From: Sthenelais limicola
Taxonomy: Eukaryota > Annelida > Polychaeta > Phyllodocida > Sigalionidae
Assembly (NCBI GenBank): GCA_942159475.1
Contig: OW804095.1
Coordinates: 65,810,773-65,874,772 of the forward strand
Direction: 5' to 3'
DNA: 64,000 nucleotides
Below are positions 47,501 through 56,675 of the stretch, in pieces. Position numbers and translations under genes: made by a program. The notes under the pieces are model-generated. The model was not told the origin of the DNA and did not search any database. It was given only the letters and a program-made list of their open reading frames with translations. Position 1 is the first letter of the stretch; each line of letters begins with the position of its first letter.

Positions 47501-50262
47501 GAACTAGTTATGCAAAGTTTCTAGCTGCATATCATGTTGAAGAGAAGAAAGGATTTTTTCCTTATGAATACTTAGATGATCCGATGAAATTAGATGAAAC
47601 AGCATTACCACCACATGAAGCATTCTACTCAGACCTAAAAGGGAAGAACATTTCTGAGGATGAGTACGAACAAGTGAAACAGACTTGGCACGACGAAGGG
47701 ATGCTAACGATTAGAGATTTACTTGTTCATTATAATATTTCTGATGTGGGTCCATTTGTTACAGGTGTAGTCAGAATGCAAAAGTTTTACTTTGATAGAA
47801 ACATTGATATGTTTAAGATTTCATTATCGGTTCCTGGAATATCCAGAAGGCTTTTATTTCAATCAGCTTTGAAGGATGGATCATACTTCCCAAGAATGGG
47901 TAATATTAATGAAGATTTATATATGACATATAAGAAGAACATAGTAGGAGGGCCCTCTATTGTATTTCACAGATATCACAAAGCGAATGAAACATACATA
48001 AGAGGAGGAGAAGAAATAGTTCAAAAGATTATTGGGTATGATAGCAATGCATTGTATTTATGGTGCATAGCTCAAAAAATGCCAACAGGTTTTTTCGTGC
48101 GTAGACATGAGGAGAAAAACTTTAAACCAGAGAGACATGGCACAAATACTATAATGTATGTTTGGTTGGAGTGGATGCAGTATACAACAGGCGTTAAGAT
48201 ACATCATGCATTGAACAATTCTAATGAGATAATGATCGGTCCATATTATTTAGATGGACACTCAGTAAAATCAAATGGAGATCGCACAGGGTTTGAATTC
48301 TATGGGTGTTATCATCACGGGCACGACTGCATGAAAGGTCAAATGGATGAAGATCGCAGGCTCAAAAGTTTTAATAGAACTGAAAAGAGGAGAGAGTACA
48401 TTATGAATCAAGACATAAAACTAGTAGAAATGTGGGAGTGCGAATTCAGGATGGAAATGAAATCCAACATAGAGATCAAGAGTTTTTCGAACAGATTATT
48501 TCCTCTTTTCTATCGCACTCATCCTAGAGAAGTATCAACTGATGAAATTATATCCGCAGTGGAAAATGATCAACTGTACGGCTGTGTTGAATTAGATTTA
48601 CACGTGCCATTGAAATGGTCTCAAGGTAAAGAGAAACATCTACCACCTATGGAGTACTTTGGAGAAATGTCTCCATTATTTTGCACAACTGACATTCCTA
48701 TGGATCAAATAGGAGAGCATATGATTCAACATATGAATGAGAATAATCTATCTACTAAATCTCGAAGATTACTTGTTGGTGGAATGGCTGCTAGAAAGAT
48801 TCTTATTAGTACGCCATTGTTGAAATGGTATATTGATATCGGACTTGTTGTGACGCGTATTTATCAAGTTGTTGAGTTTGTTCCTCAAACTTGTTTCGCT
48901 TCATTTGAAAAGGAAGTAACAAATGCTCGTCGTGAAGGAGATAAAGACGAGTCACAAGCAGTCATAGCAGAATTATTCAAATTGATTGGGAACAGTGGTT
49001 TTGGGGGCCTCATTCTTTCAAAGGAAAACCACAAAAACGTTTCATATTCAAAGGATATAATGAAGGTTTCCAAAAAGATTAACGCTCCTCAGTTTAGAAA
49101 GCTAACAGAGCTAGCGTCTGATTTTTGGGAGGTTGAGTCTGCAAAGAAGAGGATCGTACTTGACCTTCCCATATATCTGGGTTTTACAATATTGCAGTAC
49201 GCCAAACTTAAAATGTTGCAATTCTATTATGATTGTGTAGATGTTTATCTACAAAGAAAGTCTTTCCAATACATAACTATGGATACAGACAGTGCATATC
49301 TATGTATTTCAAAAACGAATTTTGAATCAGCAGTTATACCCAGTAGAAAAGCTGAATATCTGGATGCAATATACAATCGATGCTGTGATACTAAAAGTGC
49401 AAAATGGTTTATCAGACAGTGCTGTGATAAACACAAGGCGTTTGATCGGAGAGTTCCTGGAGTAATGAAAGAAGAAGCCACAGGTGATCAGATAGTAGCA
49501 TTAGGAAGCAAGACGTATGTGATAAGCAATGGACGTGATACCAAACTGAGTTGTAAAGGTGTAAACAAATCCCATGTTTTAAATCCAGTAGACCTATACA
49601 AATCTGTGATAGATTCCCGATCGGTTAAAGAAGGAAGTATTAGAGGGTTCAGAGCTGTGAATAATACAATTTTCACATACACACAACAACGAGATGCGTT
49701 TTCATATTTTTATTGCAAACGCATCGTACATCAAGATGGAATATCAACCACTCCGCTAATGATAGAGCTGTCTCCTTGGGCTTCTGTACCAGACTGGTAT
49801 GGTTTCTCGGGGAAGAACAATCCATTATCTCCTGAATATTCATGCGATTTAATATATAGAGGCTTTACATTTTCATCGGCAGAACATTTGTATGTTTTTA
49901 GAAAAGCTACATATTTAGGAGATACAGACGCATCTCAAGAACTGATTAGACCGTTCATATCTTCATGTGATATACAAAGCATTAATAAGAGAATTAAGAA
50001 CAGTACAAAGTGGAACGCCGAAAGAGACAATGTAATGGAAGATATACTTATTCTAAAAACAGAAACATGTACTGACGTATCAAACGCCTTAAATGACTCA
50101 GCCAATAGACCTCTTGTATACTCTTTGAAAAGAGAAAGATATTGGGGTGCTGGAGTATGCAGCAAGGTACTGCTACTTAGTACAGAGACTGAGCTTAAAG
50201 GGCGGAACCAGTTAGGTAGACTATGGGAAGAAATTCGGATATTACTTCAGGTTGATCCTTAG
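44516..50262 (+). CDS. Polinton family B DNA polymerase with zinc fingers, OTU-like and NADAR domains
   Basis: Spliced gene: exon 1 44516-44668, intron 44669-44874 (GTAAGT..ATAG), exon 2 44875-50262, phase 0, 1846 residues. An in-frame TGA directly precedes the first ATG; the second ATG at 44522 has a better Kozak context. In order there are a helical N-terminus, C2H2-like fingers (about 45150-45690) and a possible OTU-like cysteine-protease fold (DNLCVFR near 46270, HEHHLSYV near 46570). A single finger follows near 46615, then the 3'-5' exonuclease with FDAE (D698), NSSNYD and YNISD. A Glu-rich spacer splits the exonuclease. Polymerase motifs are YDSNALY (D1107), KLIGNSGFGG (K1420) and MDTDSAY (D1521). 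The last ~155 residues are a NADAR domain (E1721, WGAG at 1808, GRNQLGRLW). It replicates the element, presumably with protein priming. Confidence 0.95.
44669..44874 (+). other. polymerase intron with GAGT/GAGC microsatellite
   Basis: A 206-base intron with donor GGTAAGT and acceptor TTATAATAG. It joins exons in phase 0 and removes an in-frame TAG at 44872. It contains a GAGT/GAGC tetranucleotide run at about 44756-44806. Without splicing the long polymerase frame has no ATG near its 5' end; it opens at 44875. Confidence 0.88.
47137..47225. repeat. coding (GAG)n tract in polymerase
   Basis: A GAG/GAA run encodes about 25-30 consecutive acidic residues between the exonuclease I and II motifs of the polymerase. 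Its length is likely to vary by replication slippage. The frame is kept, so the insertion is tolerated as a flexible linker. Confidence 0.9.
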
Positions 50263-50278
50263 AAAAACAGAATACATT

Positions 50279-50965
50279 ATGGAGGTGGATATTCCTAGTT
50301 TTACATTTTATTCTCCGTGTACAATAAATGCCAGCGGTTGCACAAGTTCGGGTAAGACGTTTTTCACAAAACGACTGATTGAAAGCAGAAATACAGCTTT
50401 TCAAACACCCCCTACAGAAGTGATATACTGCTATGGCGCATGGCAAAAAATATTTGAAGACATGCCCGGTGTTACATTTCAAAATGGTTTACCTGATGAT
50501 TTGGATAGCATAGGAGATGGACATAATCATACACTGTTGATATTAGACGATTTGATGCAATTAGTTGTTGAAGATTCTAAAGTTCAACAGCTATTTACAC
50601 GCGGCTCTCATCATAGAAATATTACAGTTATCTATTTGAATCAAAACATGTTTTGTCAAGGTCGATACGCTCGCACAATCAGCTTGAATTGCCACTACTT
50701 GCTTCTGTTTAGAAATCCTAGAGACATCCATCAAATTTCAACACTAGGAAAACAGCTAGGCCTAGGAAAGTTATTAGTCGATGCTTATAAAAGTGCCACA
50801 TCAGAACAATTTGGTTATTTGCTTGTAGATCTTTCACCTCATAACAGAACTTCATATAAACTGAAGAGTAATGTTTTACCAAAGGAAAATACATTTCAAA
50901 ATGGAGATAAGAGAGAATCACAAGTATCAACCGAGCAGGAGGAAGGTGTTATTGTATACATATAA
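50279..50965 (+). CDS. FtsK/A32-type genome-packaging ATPase
   Basis: A 228-residue ATPase expected to pump element DNA into capsids. Walker A is GCTSSGKT at residues 20-27 and Walker B is LLILDD ending at D90-D91. A sensor-like NQNMF follows near residue 120, as in Polinton and poxvirus A32-like packaging ATPases. The ATG at 50279 was chosen because the frame further upstream opens with a TTG that overlaps the polymerase stop; this leaves 16 bases after the polymerase. Length is typical for the family. The Lys/Glu/Gln-rich C-terminus after the ATPase core has no recognised motif. Confidence 0.94.
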   Translation: MEVDIPSFTFYSPCTINASGCTSSGKTFFTKRLIESRNTAFQTPPTEVIYCYGAWQKIFEDMPGVTFQNGLPDDLDSIGDGHNHTLLILDDLMQLVVEDSKVQQLFTRGSHHRNITVIYLNQNMFCQGRYARTISLNCHYLLLFRNPRDIHQISTLGKQLGLGKLLVDAYKSATSEQFGYLLVDLSPHNRTSYKLKSNVLPKENTFQNGDKRESQVSTEQEEGVIVYI

Positions 50966-51096
50966 GCGAGCAATACACAAAGCGCATGTGCAAGTACCGA
51001 CATTGGAGTATGGATATGTGATTACGTCCCCAGTTGCAAGAGATCCACAGAGCATACAACATCGCAATGATACAATGGTTATCTGTTAAATAGAGA

Positions 51097-51615
51097 ATGT
51101 CTAAGATACTTATGAAACACAAAGACTACTTGAGACTTTTATTTAGCTGTCCTAGCCGATGTCAAACTGTTGCACTTTTGGATACATGCACAAATGGACA
51201 AATTGACGCACTGGGAAATATTTTCATGAACTTGCTAAGTTTACCTTTACCTCCGAAATCTAGGATTATTGTTGTGAAAAGGAAATCTTTACTAGAGAAA
51301 CTATCTCCGAGCTCTAAGCTGACCAAGAAAGCAAAAGCAGCTCTTATAAGCAAACATTATAGACTTATAATTGAGGTATTATCTGCAGTTGAAAAAGCTA
51401 TTTTGAAACTATTATATCTTTGGGAAAGAGAAGAATATCAGGATAGATTATTGAGAACATCAGAAACAGAGTCATCATCAGAAGAAGAAGAAGAAGAAGA
51501 AGAAGAAGAGGGAGAAGAGGAAGAGAAAAAGAAAGGAAAAGAACAAGGAAGTAAAGCAAGAACCACTATCGACAGTAGCATTGATAATGCGCCGAATGAT
51601 TTTGATTCCGTATGA
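51097..51615 (+). CDS. small Polinton-conserved protein, function unknown
   Basis: 172 residues. The N-terminal ~115 residues (LRLLFSCPSRCQTVALLDTC, then IDALGNIFMNLLSLPLP, then a basic helix and LISKHYRLIIEVLS) resemble a small helical protein that recurs next to capsid genes in Polintons and adinto-like viruses and has no agreed function. A serine- and Glu-rich tail follows, with the Glu run encoded by GAA repeats at about 51480-51520. The ATG at 51097 has a stop just upstream in frame. It lies 131 bases after the ATPase and its end overlaps the next gene. The assignment to this protein family rests on recalled sequence pattern, not on a search. Confidence 0.7.
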   Translation: MSKILMKHKDYLRLLFSCPSRCQTVALLDTCTNGQIDALGNIFMNLLSLPLPPKSRIIVVKRKSLLEKLSPSSKLTKKAKAALISKHYRLIIEVLSAVEKAILKLLYLWEREEYQDRLLRTSETESSSEEEEEEEEEEGEEEEKKKGKEQGSKARTTIDSSIDNAPNDFDSV

Positions 51616-52063
51616 GAGATATCAAGCATTTTTAAAACAAGCAAGTATTCAGAAAAATACTGAATCATCACAACCAGATTTAGACAAGAGTAGCGCCAGC
51701 ACAGATTCTATAATAAAAACAATCCAAAAAGAAGATGGAAAATATGAAGAGGAACAACTATGTAATGATAATTCGAGAGAGATTCCGAAAAACACAAAAG
51801 ACACACAGGAAGGTGAGGACGTTCTTCCTATGCTCACTAACAAGCTGTCTTCCGAGGAAAAGAAAAGACAGCTCTTAGAACTTCTACATGAAACATTGGT
51901 TGGTTATGGATCAACAAAACCAATGACAAAGAGCAGAAAGAGAAAAGGGGTTGATTCAAATCTAAAGTCTGTTCCACCTCCACCTGGAATACCTATATTA
52001 AAAAAATCGAAAGAAATTAGTAAAACAAAAACCAGTAAAAACTGGAACACTATGTGGCAATGA
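51587..52063 (+). CDS. unrecognised Polinton protein before integrase
   Basis: 158 residues if the ATG at 51587 is used, 155 if the ATG at 51596 (reading MILIPYERYQ) is used. The frame further upstream opens only with TTG. The N-terminal PYERYQ motif, a polar middle, a short predicted helix (LSSEEKKRQLLELLHETLVG) and a basic Pro-rich end resemble a short protein often found beside the integrase in Polintons. No enzymatic motif is visible. It overlaps the preceding gene by up to 29 bases, and its TGA overlaps the integrase ATG in ATGA. Coding status is supported by its length, its position and these tight joints. Confidence 0.65.
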   Translation: MRRMILIPYERYQAFLKQASIQKNTESSQPDLDKSSASTDSIIKTIQKEDGKYEEEQLCNDNSREIPKNTKDTQEGEDVLPMLTNKLSSEEKKRQLLELLHETLVGYGSTKPMTKSRKRKGVDSNLKSVPPPPGIPILKKSKEISKTKTSKNWNTMWQ

Positions 52064-53256
52064 ATGAATATTTAACAAACGTATTCTACACCCCATCTGA
52101 TCCTGACTCATTTGGAGGACCATCTAAGCTCTACAAACGAGCTAAAAGAGATGGACACACATGGAGAATTAAAGATGTGCAAAATTGGTTGGACGAACAG
52201 GAGGCTTATACACTATTTAAACCTTCCAGACTTAGACCTAAATCGACAAATGTCATAGTATCAGACAAGCATTATGAATATGACATAGACACTATGAACA
52301 TGGTAAAATGGTCTAAGTATAATGATAAATTTGCATACGTTTTGGTGATCATTGATATTTTCACAAGAGTATCATATGTGTATCCATTGTATACATTACA
52401 AGGGAAAGAAATAAGAGATGCATTAAAAGAACAATTCAACATATCAAAACCTCGAGTAGCAAGAACAGATGGTGGAACTGAATTTAACAATTCATTTGTC
52501 AAGCAACTCTTTACTGATGAAGGAATTCGACATTGGGTTACTAGAAATACTCTCACAAAAGCTAATTATGCAGAAAGGCTAATTAAAACATTAAAAACTC
52601 GAATGGTAAAGATATTATATCACAATGAATCTTACAGATGGATAGACATACTTCAAAAAGTTAATGAGGCTTATAATAATTCTGTTCATAGATCAATACG
52701 TATGACTCCATTCCAAGCATTGCAAGCTGATAAAGTTAAACTATGGAACATACAATATAAACCAAAATTAGATGATAAGGAGACAATGAAAAAACTAGCC
52801 AAAAGCAGAAGAGAAAAAAGAATGGGCATAAAAAAACTAGACATAAAAAGCAGACGTTCTTCTAAAAATAGACGACCTCCTCGTCCTAAGTCAATATTTA
52901 AATTCAAAGTAAATGACGTTGTTAGGGTTGTTTGGATGAAAAGAGCATTTTCCAGGGCTTATGATGTTCAAAATAGCCATGAGCTGTTTGTTATAACAGA
53001 AGCCTTTAATAAAGCTGGAGTTGCTCACTACAGATTAAAAAGCTGGGCGAATCAACCTATAGATGGAATATTTTACAACGAAGAATTAGTAAAGGCGATA
53101 GTTACAGATGATACTGTTTATAAAATATCGAAAGTAGGAAAGAAAATAATAAGGCGAAATGGAGTCCAAGGTCGGATTGTTTCTTGGAAAGGCTGGCCTC
53201 GTCAATATGATTCATGGGTGAGCATGCATGAAATTAAAGATATTCAAAGTTTGTAA
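52060..53256 (+). CDS. Polinton integrase (D,D35E) with chromodomain-like tail
   Basis: 398 residues. A retroviral-type integrase that inserts the element into host DNA and makes the 6-bp target duplication typical of Polintons. The catalytic triad is D75 (YEYDIDTM), D137 (RTDGGTEF) and E172 (NYAERLIKTLK), giving the canonical 35-residue spacing. Residues ~240-310 are basic. The C-terminal ~45 residues (RRNGVQGRIVSWKGWPRQYD and onward) look like a chromodomain, a hallmark of Polinton integrases thought to guide chromatin targeting. The start is the ATG of an ATGA overlap with the preceding gene; the frame upstream opens only with GTG. No frameshift is seen, and all catalytic residues are present. 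Confidence 0.96.
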   Translation: MNEYLTNVFYTPSDPDSFGGPSKLYKRAKRDGHTWRIKDVQNWLDEQEAYTLFKPSRLRPKSTNVIVSDKHYEYDIDTMNMVKWSKYNDKFAYVLVIIDIFTRVSYVYPLYTLQGKEIRDALKEQFNISKPRVARTDGGTEFNNSFVKQLFTDEGIRHWVTRNTLTKANYAERLIKTLKTRMVKILYHNESYRWIDILQKVNEAYNNSVHRSIRMTPFQALQADKVKLWNIQYKPKLDDKETMKKLAKSRREKRMGIKKLDIKSRRSSKNRRPPRPKSIFKFKVNDVVRVVWMKRAFSRAYDVQNSHELFVITEAFNKAGVAHYRLKSWANQPIDGIFYNEELVKAIVTDDTVYKISKVGKKIIRRNGVQGRIVSWKGWPRQYDSWVSMHEIKDIQSL

Positions 53257-53258
53257 AT

Positions 53259-53261
<3 letters not shown>

Positions 53262-53302
<41 letters not shown>
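53262..53302. repeat. (GA)n microsatellite
   Basis: About 20 GA units directly after the integrase stop codon, in the 3' UTR or spacer before the capsid cluster. Confidence 0.93.
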
Positions 53303-53305
<3 letters not shown>

Positions 53306-53474
53306 TCTGCTAGGGAATAGATAAGACCTGTCTGACTGACTGACTGAAATAATTGTCTTCGGCTCTAGCTGAGAGTAGGACGTGAGTGAAACTGCTTAAG
53401 CTTATATCATAACCAGACCTGCACTTTTGAGAGGAATTTCATAATTGGTGGTGCTTTAAAGAACAAGAATCAAT

Positions 53475-53924
53475 ATGTATCTTTTTTTAAATTCATTGGA
53501 TTCTCCAAAGAGTCAAAAGTTTAATAATCCTTGGGATTTTACAGTTGATCTTCCATTACCGATTCCTTTAAATGAAGGCAAATGGAAGGTAGCTCTAATT
53601 GATTTCAAACTTATTTCTTGTACTAATATTAGTAAAAAGGAAGATCTTTACATATATACGGATATGATAGAGCACGAGTCGTATGCATTGGGTTCAAATC
53701 AACCAATCCTAAGAATTGTTGATATTGATAGACCTGTGATGGACTCATCCACCGCTACTCACATAGGAGGCGATACTGCCCTTTATAGCTACTCATACTA
53801 TATGAATGTATCAAGTGACTATCTTAGACAAGTTAGGATATACATAAGAACGGCTCAAAACACCATTCCCGTCATTGAGGTAGAAGCAGTGAGGTGCACG
53901 CTTCATATGAAAAAAGTAAAATGA
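53475..53924 (+). CDS. penton-like minor capsid protein
   Basis: 149 residues. Composition, length and position before the major capsid gene fit the single-jelly-roll penton base of Polintons, which would occupy the capsid vertices. Visible features are an N-terminal NNPWDFTVDLPLPIPL and EGKWKVALIDFKL, the pattern of alternating beta strands typical of these proteins, with further strand-like segments to the end. The ATG at 53475 follows a 218-base spacer. The TGA overlaps the next ATG in ATGA at 53921-53924. Sequence alone cannot prove the fold. Confidence 0.82.
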   Translation: MYLFLNSLDSPKSQKFNNPWDFTVDLPLPIPLNEGKWKVALIDFKLISCTNISKKEDLYIYTDMIEHESYALGSNQPILRIVDIDRPVMDSSTATHIGGDTALYSYSYYMNVSSDYLRQVRIYIRTAQNTIPVIEVEAVRCTLHMKKVK

Positions 53925-54331
53925 CTGGATATATGCATTACATCCCTAGTACTTCATCTTTTCAACACATAAATGAAAAGCAAAGGAAAATATTTTATCC
54001 TATTCAAAAGGGAGGTGGAGATCAAAGCGGGGGAGGAGGTCCACCTGTTAAAATGGTAACCTCCTCTCAACAAGCGCTGGATAGAGCCAAATCAAATCTT
54101 AAGCGCAGCATTGCTGCGGAGTCAGCTCCACAGTTAGTGTCAAGCAACATGAGTAACTCGACAGTTCCCGTCAAGCAAAGGAAGAAACAGGTTCAACGTG
54201 CTAGGAGTACCCAGGCTAGCAAAAAGAAAAAGAAAGTCACCAAACCAAAAACCAAACGTCCATCTACTAAATCAAGTAATTCCAAGAAGAAAAAAGTTAA
54301 TTCATCAACTAGAAAGCACCGACGAAACTAA
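53921..54331 (+). CDS. basic virion-core-like protein
   Basis: 136 residues from the ATG of the ATGA overlap; the GTG further upstream is not a likely start. The N-terminus (MTGYMHYIPSTSSFQHIN) is followed by a Gly-rich segment. The C-terminal half is very rich in Lys, Arg and Ser, with repeated KKKKK and TKRPSTKSS-type runs. Such a protein would bind DNA or enter the nucleus, comparable in character to adenovirus core proteins encoded near the hexon gene. Homology to those is not claimed. Position between penton and major capsid genes supports a virion role. Confidence 0.72.
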   Translation: MTGYMHYIPSTSSFQHINEKQRKIFYPIQKGGGDQSGGGGPPVKMVTSSQQALDRAKSNLKRSIAAESAPQLVSSNMSNSTVPVKQRKKQVQRARSTQASKKKKKVTKPKTKRPSTKSSNSKKKKVNSSTRKHRRN

Positions 54332-54340
54332 AAATCAAAG

Positions 54341-55723
54341 ATGGCTATGATTTTAAACGAAGCTGTTGAAGGATATGATGAGAAACTAGCACTTTTTTCG
54401 GTTCCATTTGTCGAGACAGGCATCCAGCAAAAATTTTGTCGAGACTATTACCCAATTGGTCAAGTTTCTGGATCAAACGTTTTGGAATTTGATATTCCAA
54501 ACAATTCTAGTGAATACATTTATCTAAAAGAAGCTAAGCTGTATCTGGCATTACAGATTGTAGGAGATAATGGAGTACCGATAACCAGTGTTGATAATGT
54601 AGGGTTAATCAATGCCCCTGCAGCTAGCATATTTAAACAATTAGAAATAAATTTTCAACAAACGACGATCACAACAAGTGTAGGATCTCATTTTCCTTAT
54701 AAAAGTTTATTTGACATTTTATTAAATAGTGGATATTTTGAACAGGAAACTGAGCTATTTGTTAGCGGTTTCACAAAAGATGAACCTGGTTATATGGATA
54801 CTCTACCAAAATCAGCAAACATCGGAGCAACAAAGAGAGCTATTCAAACTGAAGATGGAAGAATAATGACAGTCTCCACTCCTCTTCTCATGGATATTGC
54901 TCAACTGGATAAGTGCATTTTAAATGGCGTTCCAATAAACATCAAGTTCTTTCCCTGCACAGATGAGTTCAGACTAATGTATTCCCCGTACACAGCTCCA
55001 CCTACTCCGGCCACTAAATCATCGTCCGAAGACGCAACCACTGACTCTACCCCAGCCCCGCCCGTTAGAACTAGTAGGCGCTATTCATTGGAAATAAAAC
55101 ATGCCGTCTTTAAGGTTCCATTTGTAAAAGTTCACCCTGGATTACTTTTATCGCATGGAAAAACTCTTGAAAAGCAGCCGGCTGTATATCCATTCACTCG
55201 CTCGGATATAAAGTCATTTAATATTCCAGCGAATAGCTATGATTTCTCCACTGAGAATCTATTTCAAGGTAACATTCCTAAAAGACTTGTTTTAGGTCTT
55301 GTATCTTCAGCGGCTTTTAGTGGTCGATGTAATTTAAACCCATTTAACTTTCATCACTATTCCCTGCGTAACTTATCATTTGAAATTGGAGGAATAAGTG
55401 TTCCCGGAAGACCTTATGACTTAGATTTTGAACAAAAGAACTATATTTCTGCATATAGCGATATGATAGAATCCAGAGCGGCCGGTCAAACCAGCATACC
55501 AAATATTGCATACAGCGATTACGCCAATGGTTATGCGCTATTAACCTTAGACTTGGAGCATACTAAATCTCAATTCTTTCAAAACCCTAAAGAATCAGGA
55601 AATACAAGACTTTCATTGAAGTTTAAAGAACCTCTACCAGAGCCGGTTACTCTTATATGTTATGGAACATTTGACTCTGTTATGAATATAGACTTTGCAA
55701 GAAATATTATATTACATCTCTAA
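54341..55723 (+). CDS. major capsid protein, double jelly-roll type
   Basis: 460 residues. It matches the Polinton major capsid protein in length, in position between core protein and protease, and in sequence pattern. Examples are an N-terminal LALFSVPFVETGIQQKFCRD, long strand-rich stretches, and FPYKSLFDILLNSGYF before the first domain boundary. A Ser/Thr/Pro-rich loop lies near residues 225-248. In Polinton-group viruses this protein forms the pseudo-hexameric capsomers. The ATG at 54341 lies 9 bases after the previous stop and is followed by a second ATG two codons on. No disabling change is visible, so capsid formation remains possible. Confidence 0.92.
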   Translation: MAMILNEAVEGYDEKLALFSVPFVETGIQQKFCRDYYPIGQVSGSNVLEFDIPNNSSEYIYLKEAKLYLALQIVGDNGVPITSVDNVGLINAPAASIFKQLEINFQQTTITTSVGSHFPYKSLFDILLNSGYFEQETELFVSGFTKDEPGYMDTLPKSANIGATKRAIQTEDGRIMTVSTPLLMDIAQLDKCILNGVPINIKFFPCTDEFRLMYSPYTAPPTPATKSSSEDATTDSTPAPPVRTSRRYSLEIKHAVFKVPFVKVHPGLLLSHGKTLEKQPAVYPFTRSDIKSFNIPANSYDFSTENLFQGNIPKRLVLGLVSSAAFSGRCNLNPFNFHHYSLRNLSFEIGGISVPGRPYDLDFEQKNYISAYSDMIESRAAGQTSIPNIAYSDYANGYALLTLDLEHTKSQFFQNPKESGNTRLSLKFKEPLPEPVTLICYGTFDSVMNIDFARNIILHL

Positions 55724-55728
55724 TCATA

Positions 55729-56184
55729 ATGGATGAATACCAAGTTCGTAGAGCTCTTTTAGATATAGATGTTTTACGCTTGAACTATGAACTATATGTT
55801 TTACCGTATGATCTTTTACCCGATCAACCAGTTTCTCCTGCTGTTTATATAATCAATACTGGACCTTCATGGTCTAGAGGTTTGCATTGGACTGTTGTTT
55901 TATTTCCGTCTGCTGATAATAATAATGGATGTATTCCTGAGTTTTTCGATAGCTTAGGAAAAAGGGCGAATGAATATAACATAGCAATTGAAGAATTTAT
56001 ATTCAAAGCTCATTCAAAGTATATGTATAATTCAAAACAAATACAATCATCAGATAGTCTTGTTTGTGGGCAATTTTGTTTGTTATATGTATATGCTCGA
56101 ATCCATGATAAAAAAACATTTCAATACTTTGTCAATATATTTGGAGAAGATCTCCATGAAAATGATTCACTTGTTTATTTTTAA
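55729..56184 (+). CDS. adenain-like cysteine protease
   Basis: 151 residues. A maturation protease expected to cut capsid and core precursors. Active-site residues line up with adenovirus protease: His53 (GLHWTVV), Asp74 (EFFDSLG), Gln106 and Cys113 (CGQFC), with the seven-residue Gln-Cys spacing of that family. The length is slightly short of adenain. The gene starts 5 bases after the major capsid stop and ends directly at two overlapping polyadenylation signals, so it closes the rightward core cluster. All catalytic residues are present. Confidence 0.93.
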   Translation: MDEYQVRRALLDIDVLRLNYELYVLPYDLLPDQPVSPAVYIINTGPSWSRGLHWTVVLFPSADNNNGCIPEFFDSLGKRANEYNIAIEEFIFKAHSKYMYNSKQIQSSDSLVCGQFCLLYVYARIHDKKTFQYFVNIFGEDLHENDSLVYF

Positions 56185-56196
56185 ATAAAAAATAAA
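56184..56196 (+). terminator. polyadenylation signals after capsid cluster
   Basis: AATAAA occurs at 56184-56189 and again at 56191-56196, overlapping and following the protease stop codon. They probably end the transcript or transcripts of the capsid block. Confidence 0.75.
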
Positions 56197-56675
56197 CAAA
56201 ACAATATAATATTATACATATGTTTTATTAGATATGCATGTATATGTATTTCGAATAATGATATTCATTGCTAATAGTGTGCTTGGTTTTTCTTGTTTTT
56301 AATCTTCTGTTCTTCTGTACTTCATTAACTGCTTGACTGCTTGACTGGCTGTGTTTAACCTGCAAAGAAAATAAAACAGAAATAGAAAAAAACTTCAAGA
56401 ATTCTCATTTTTCTTTATATTATGACATTGCATAGAATTTACTGCTGTCTTTTCTAGAGGTTAACGAGCTAATGAACTTTCCCTAAAGTTTAAAATCATT
56501 TAACTACGACTTAAGAACATATGCTGTGCTTATCATAGAACAGTTCAGATTTTGTTGAGGGCAGCCTCTAAGTAAGTTTCGCGCGTAAATCTTCCTAACG
56601 GTTCAGCTGATGTTAATTTGGGAAGCAATTATAATCAACAAGGGTCATAGGAAGTCTGGACATCGAAGAGTGAAG
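56197..56675 (+). promoter_or_regulatory. spacer and probable promoter of membrane-protein gene
   Basis: Non-coding spacer between the protease terminator and the membrane-protein signal peptide. A frame continuous with that gene opens at an ATG at 56610, adding 22 mostly polar residues, but the ATG at 56676 immediately precedes a good signal peptide and is preferred. No TATA box was assigned with confidence. Confidence 0.45.

Noticed and set aside
50871..51089. 72-codon frame between ATPase and the 172-residue protein
   Set aside because: It overlaps the ATPase gene in another frame, has no recognisable motif and is not flanked by the tight joints seen for real core genes.
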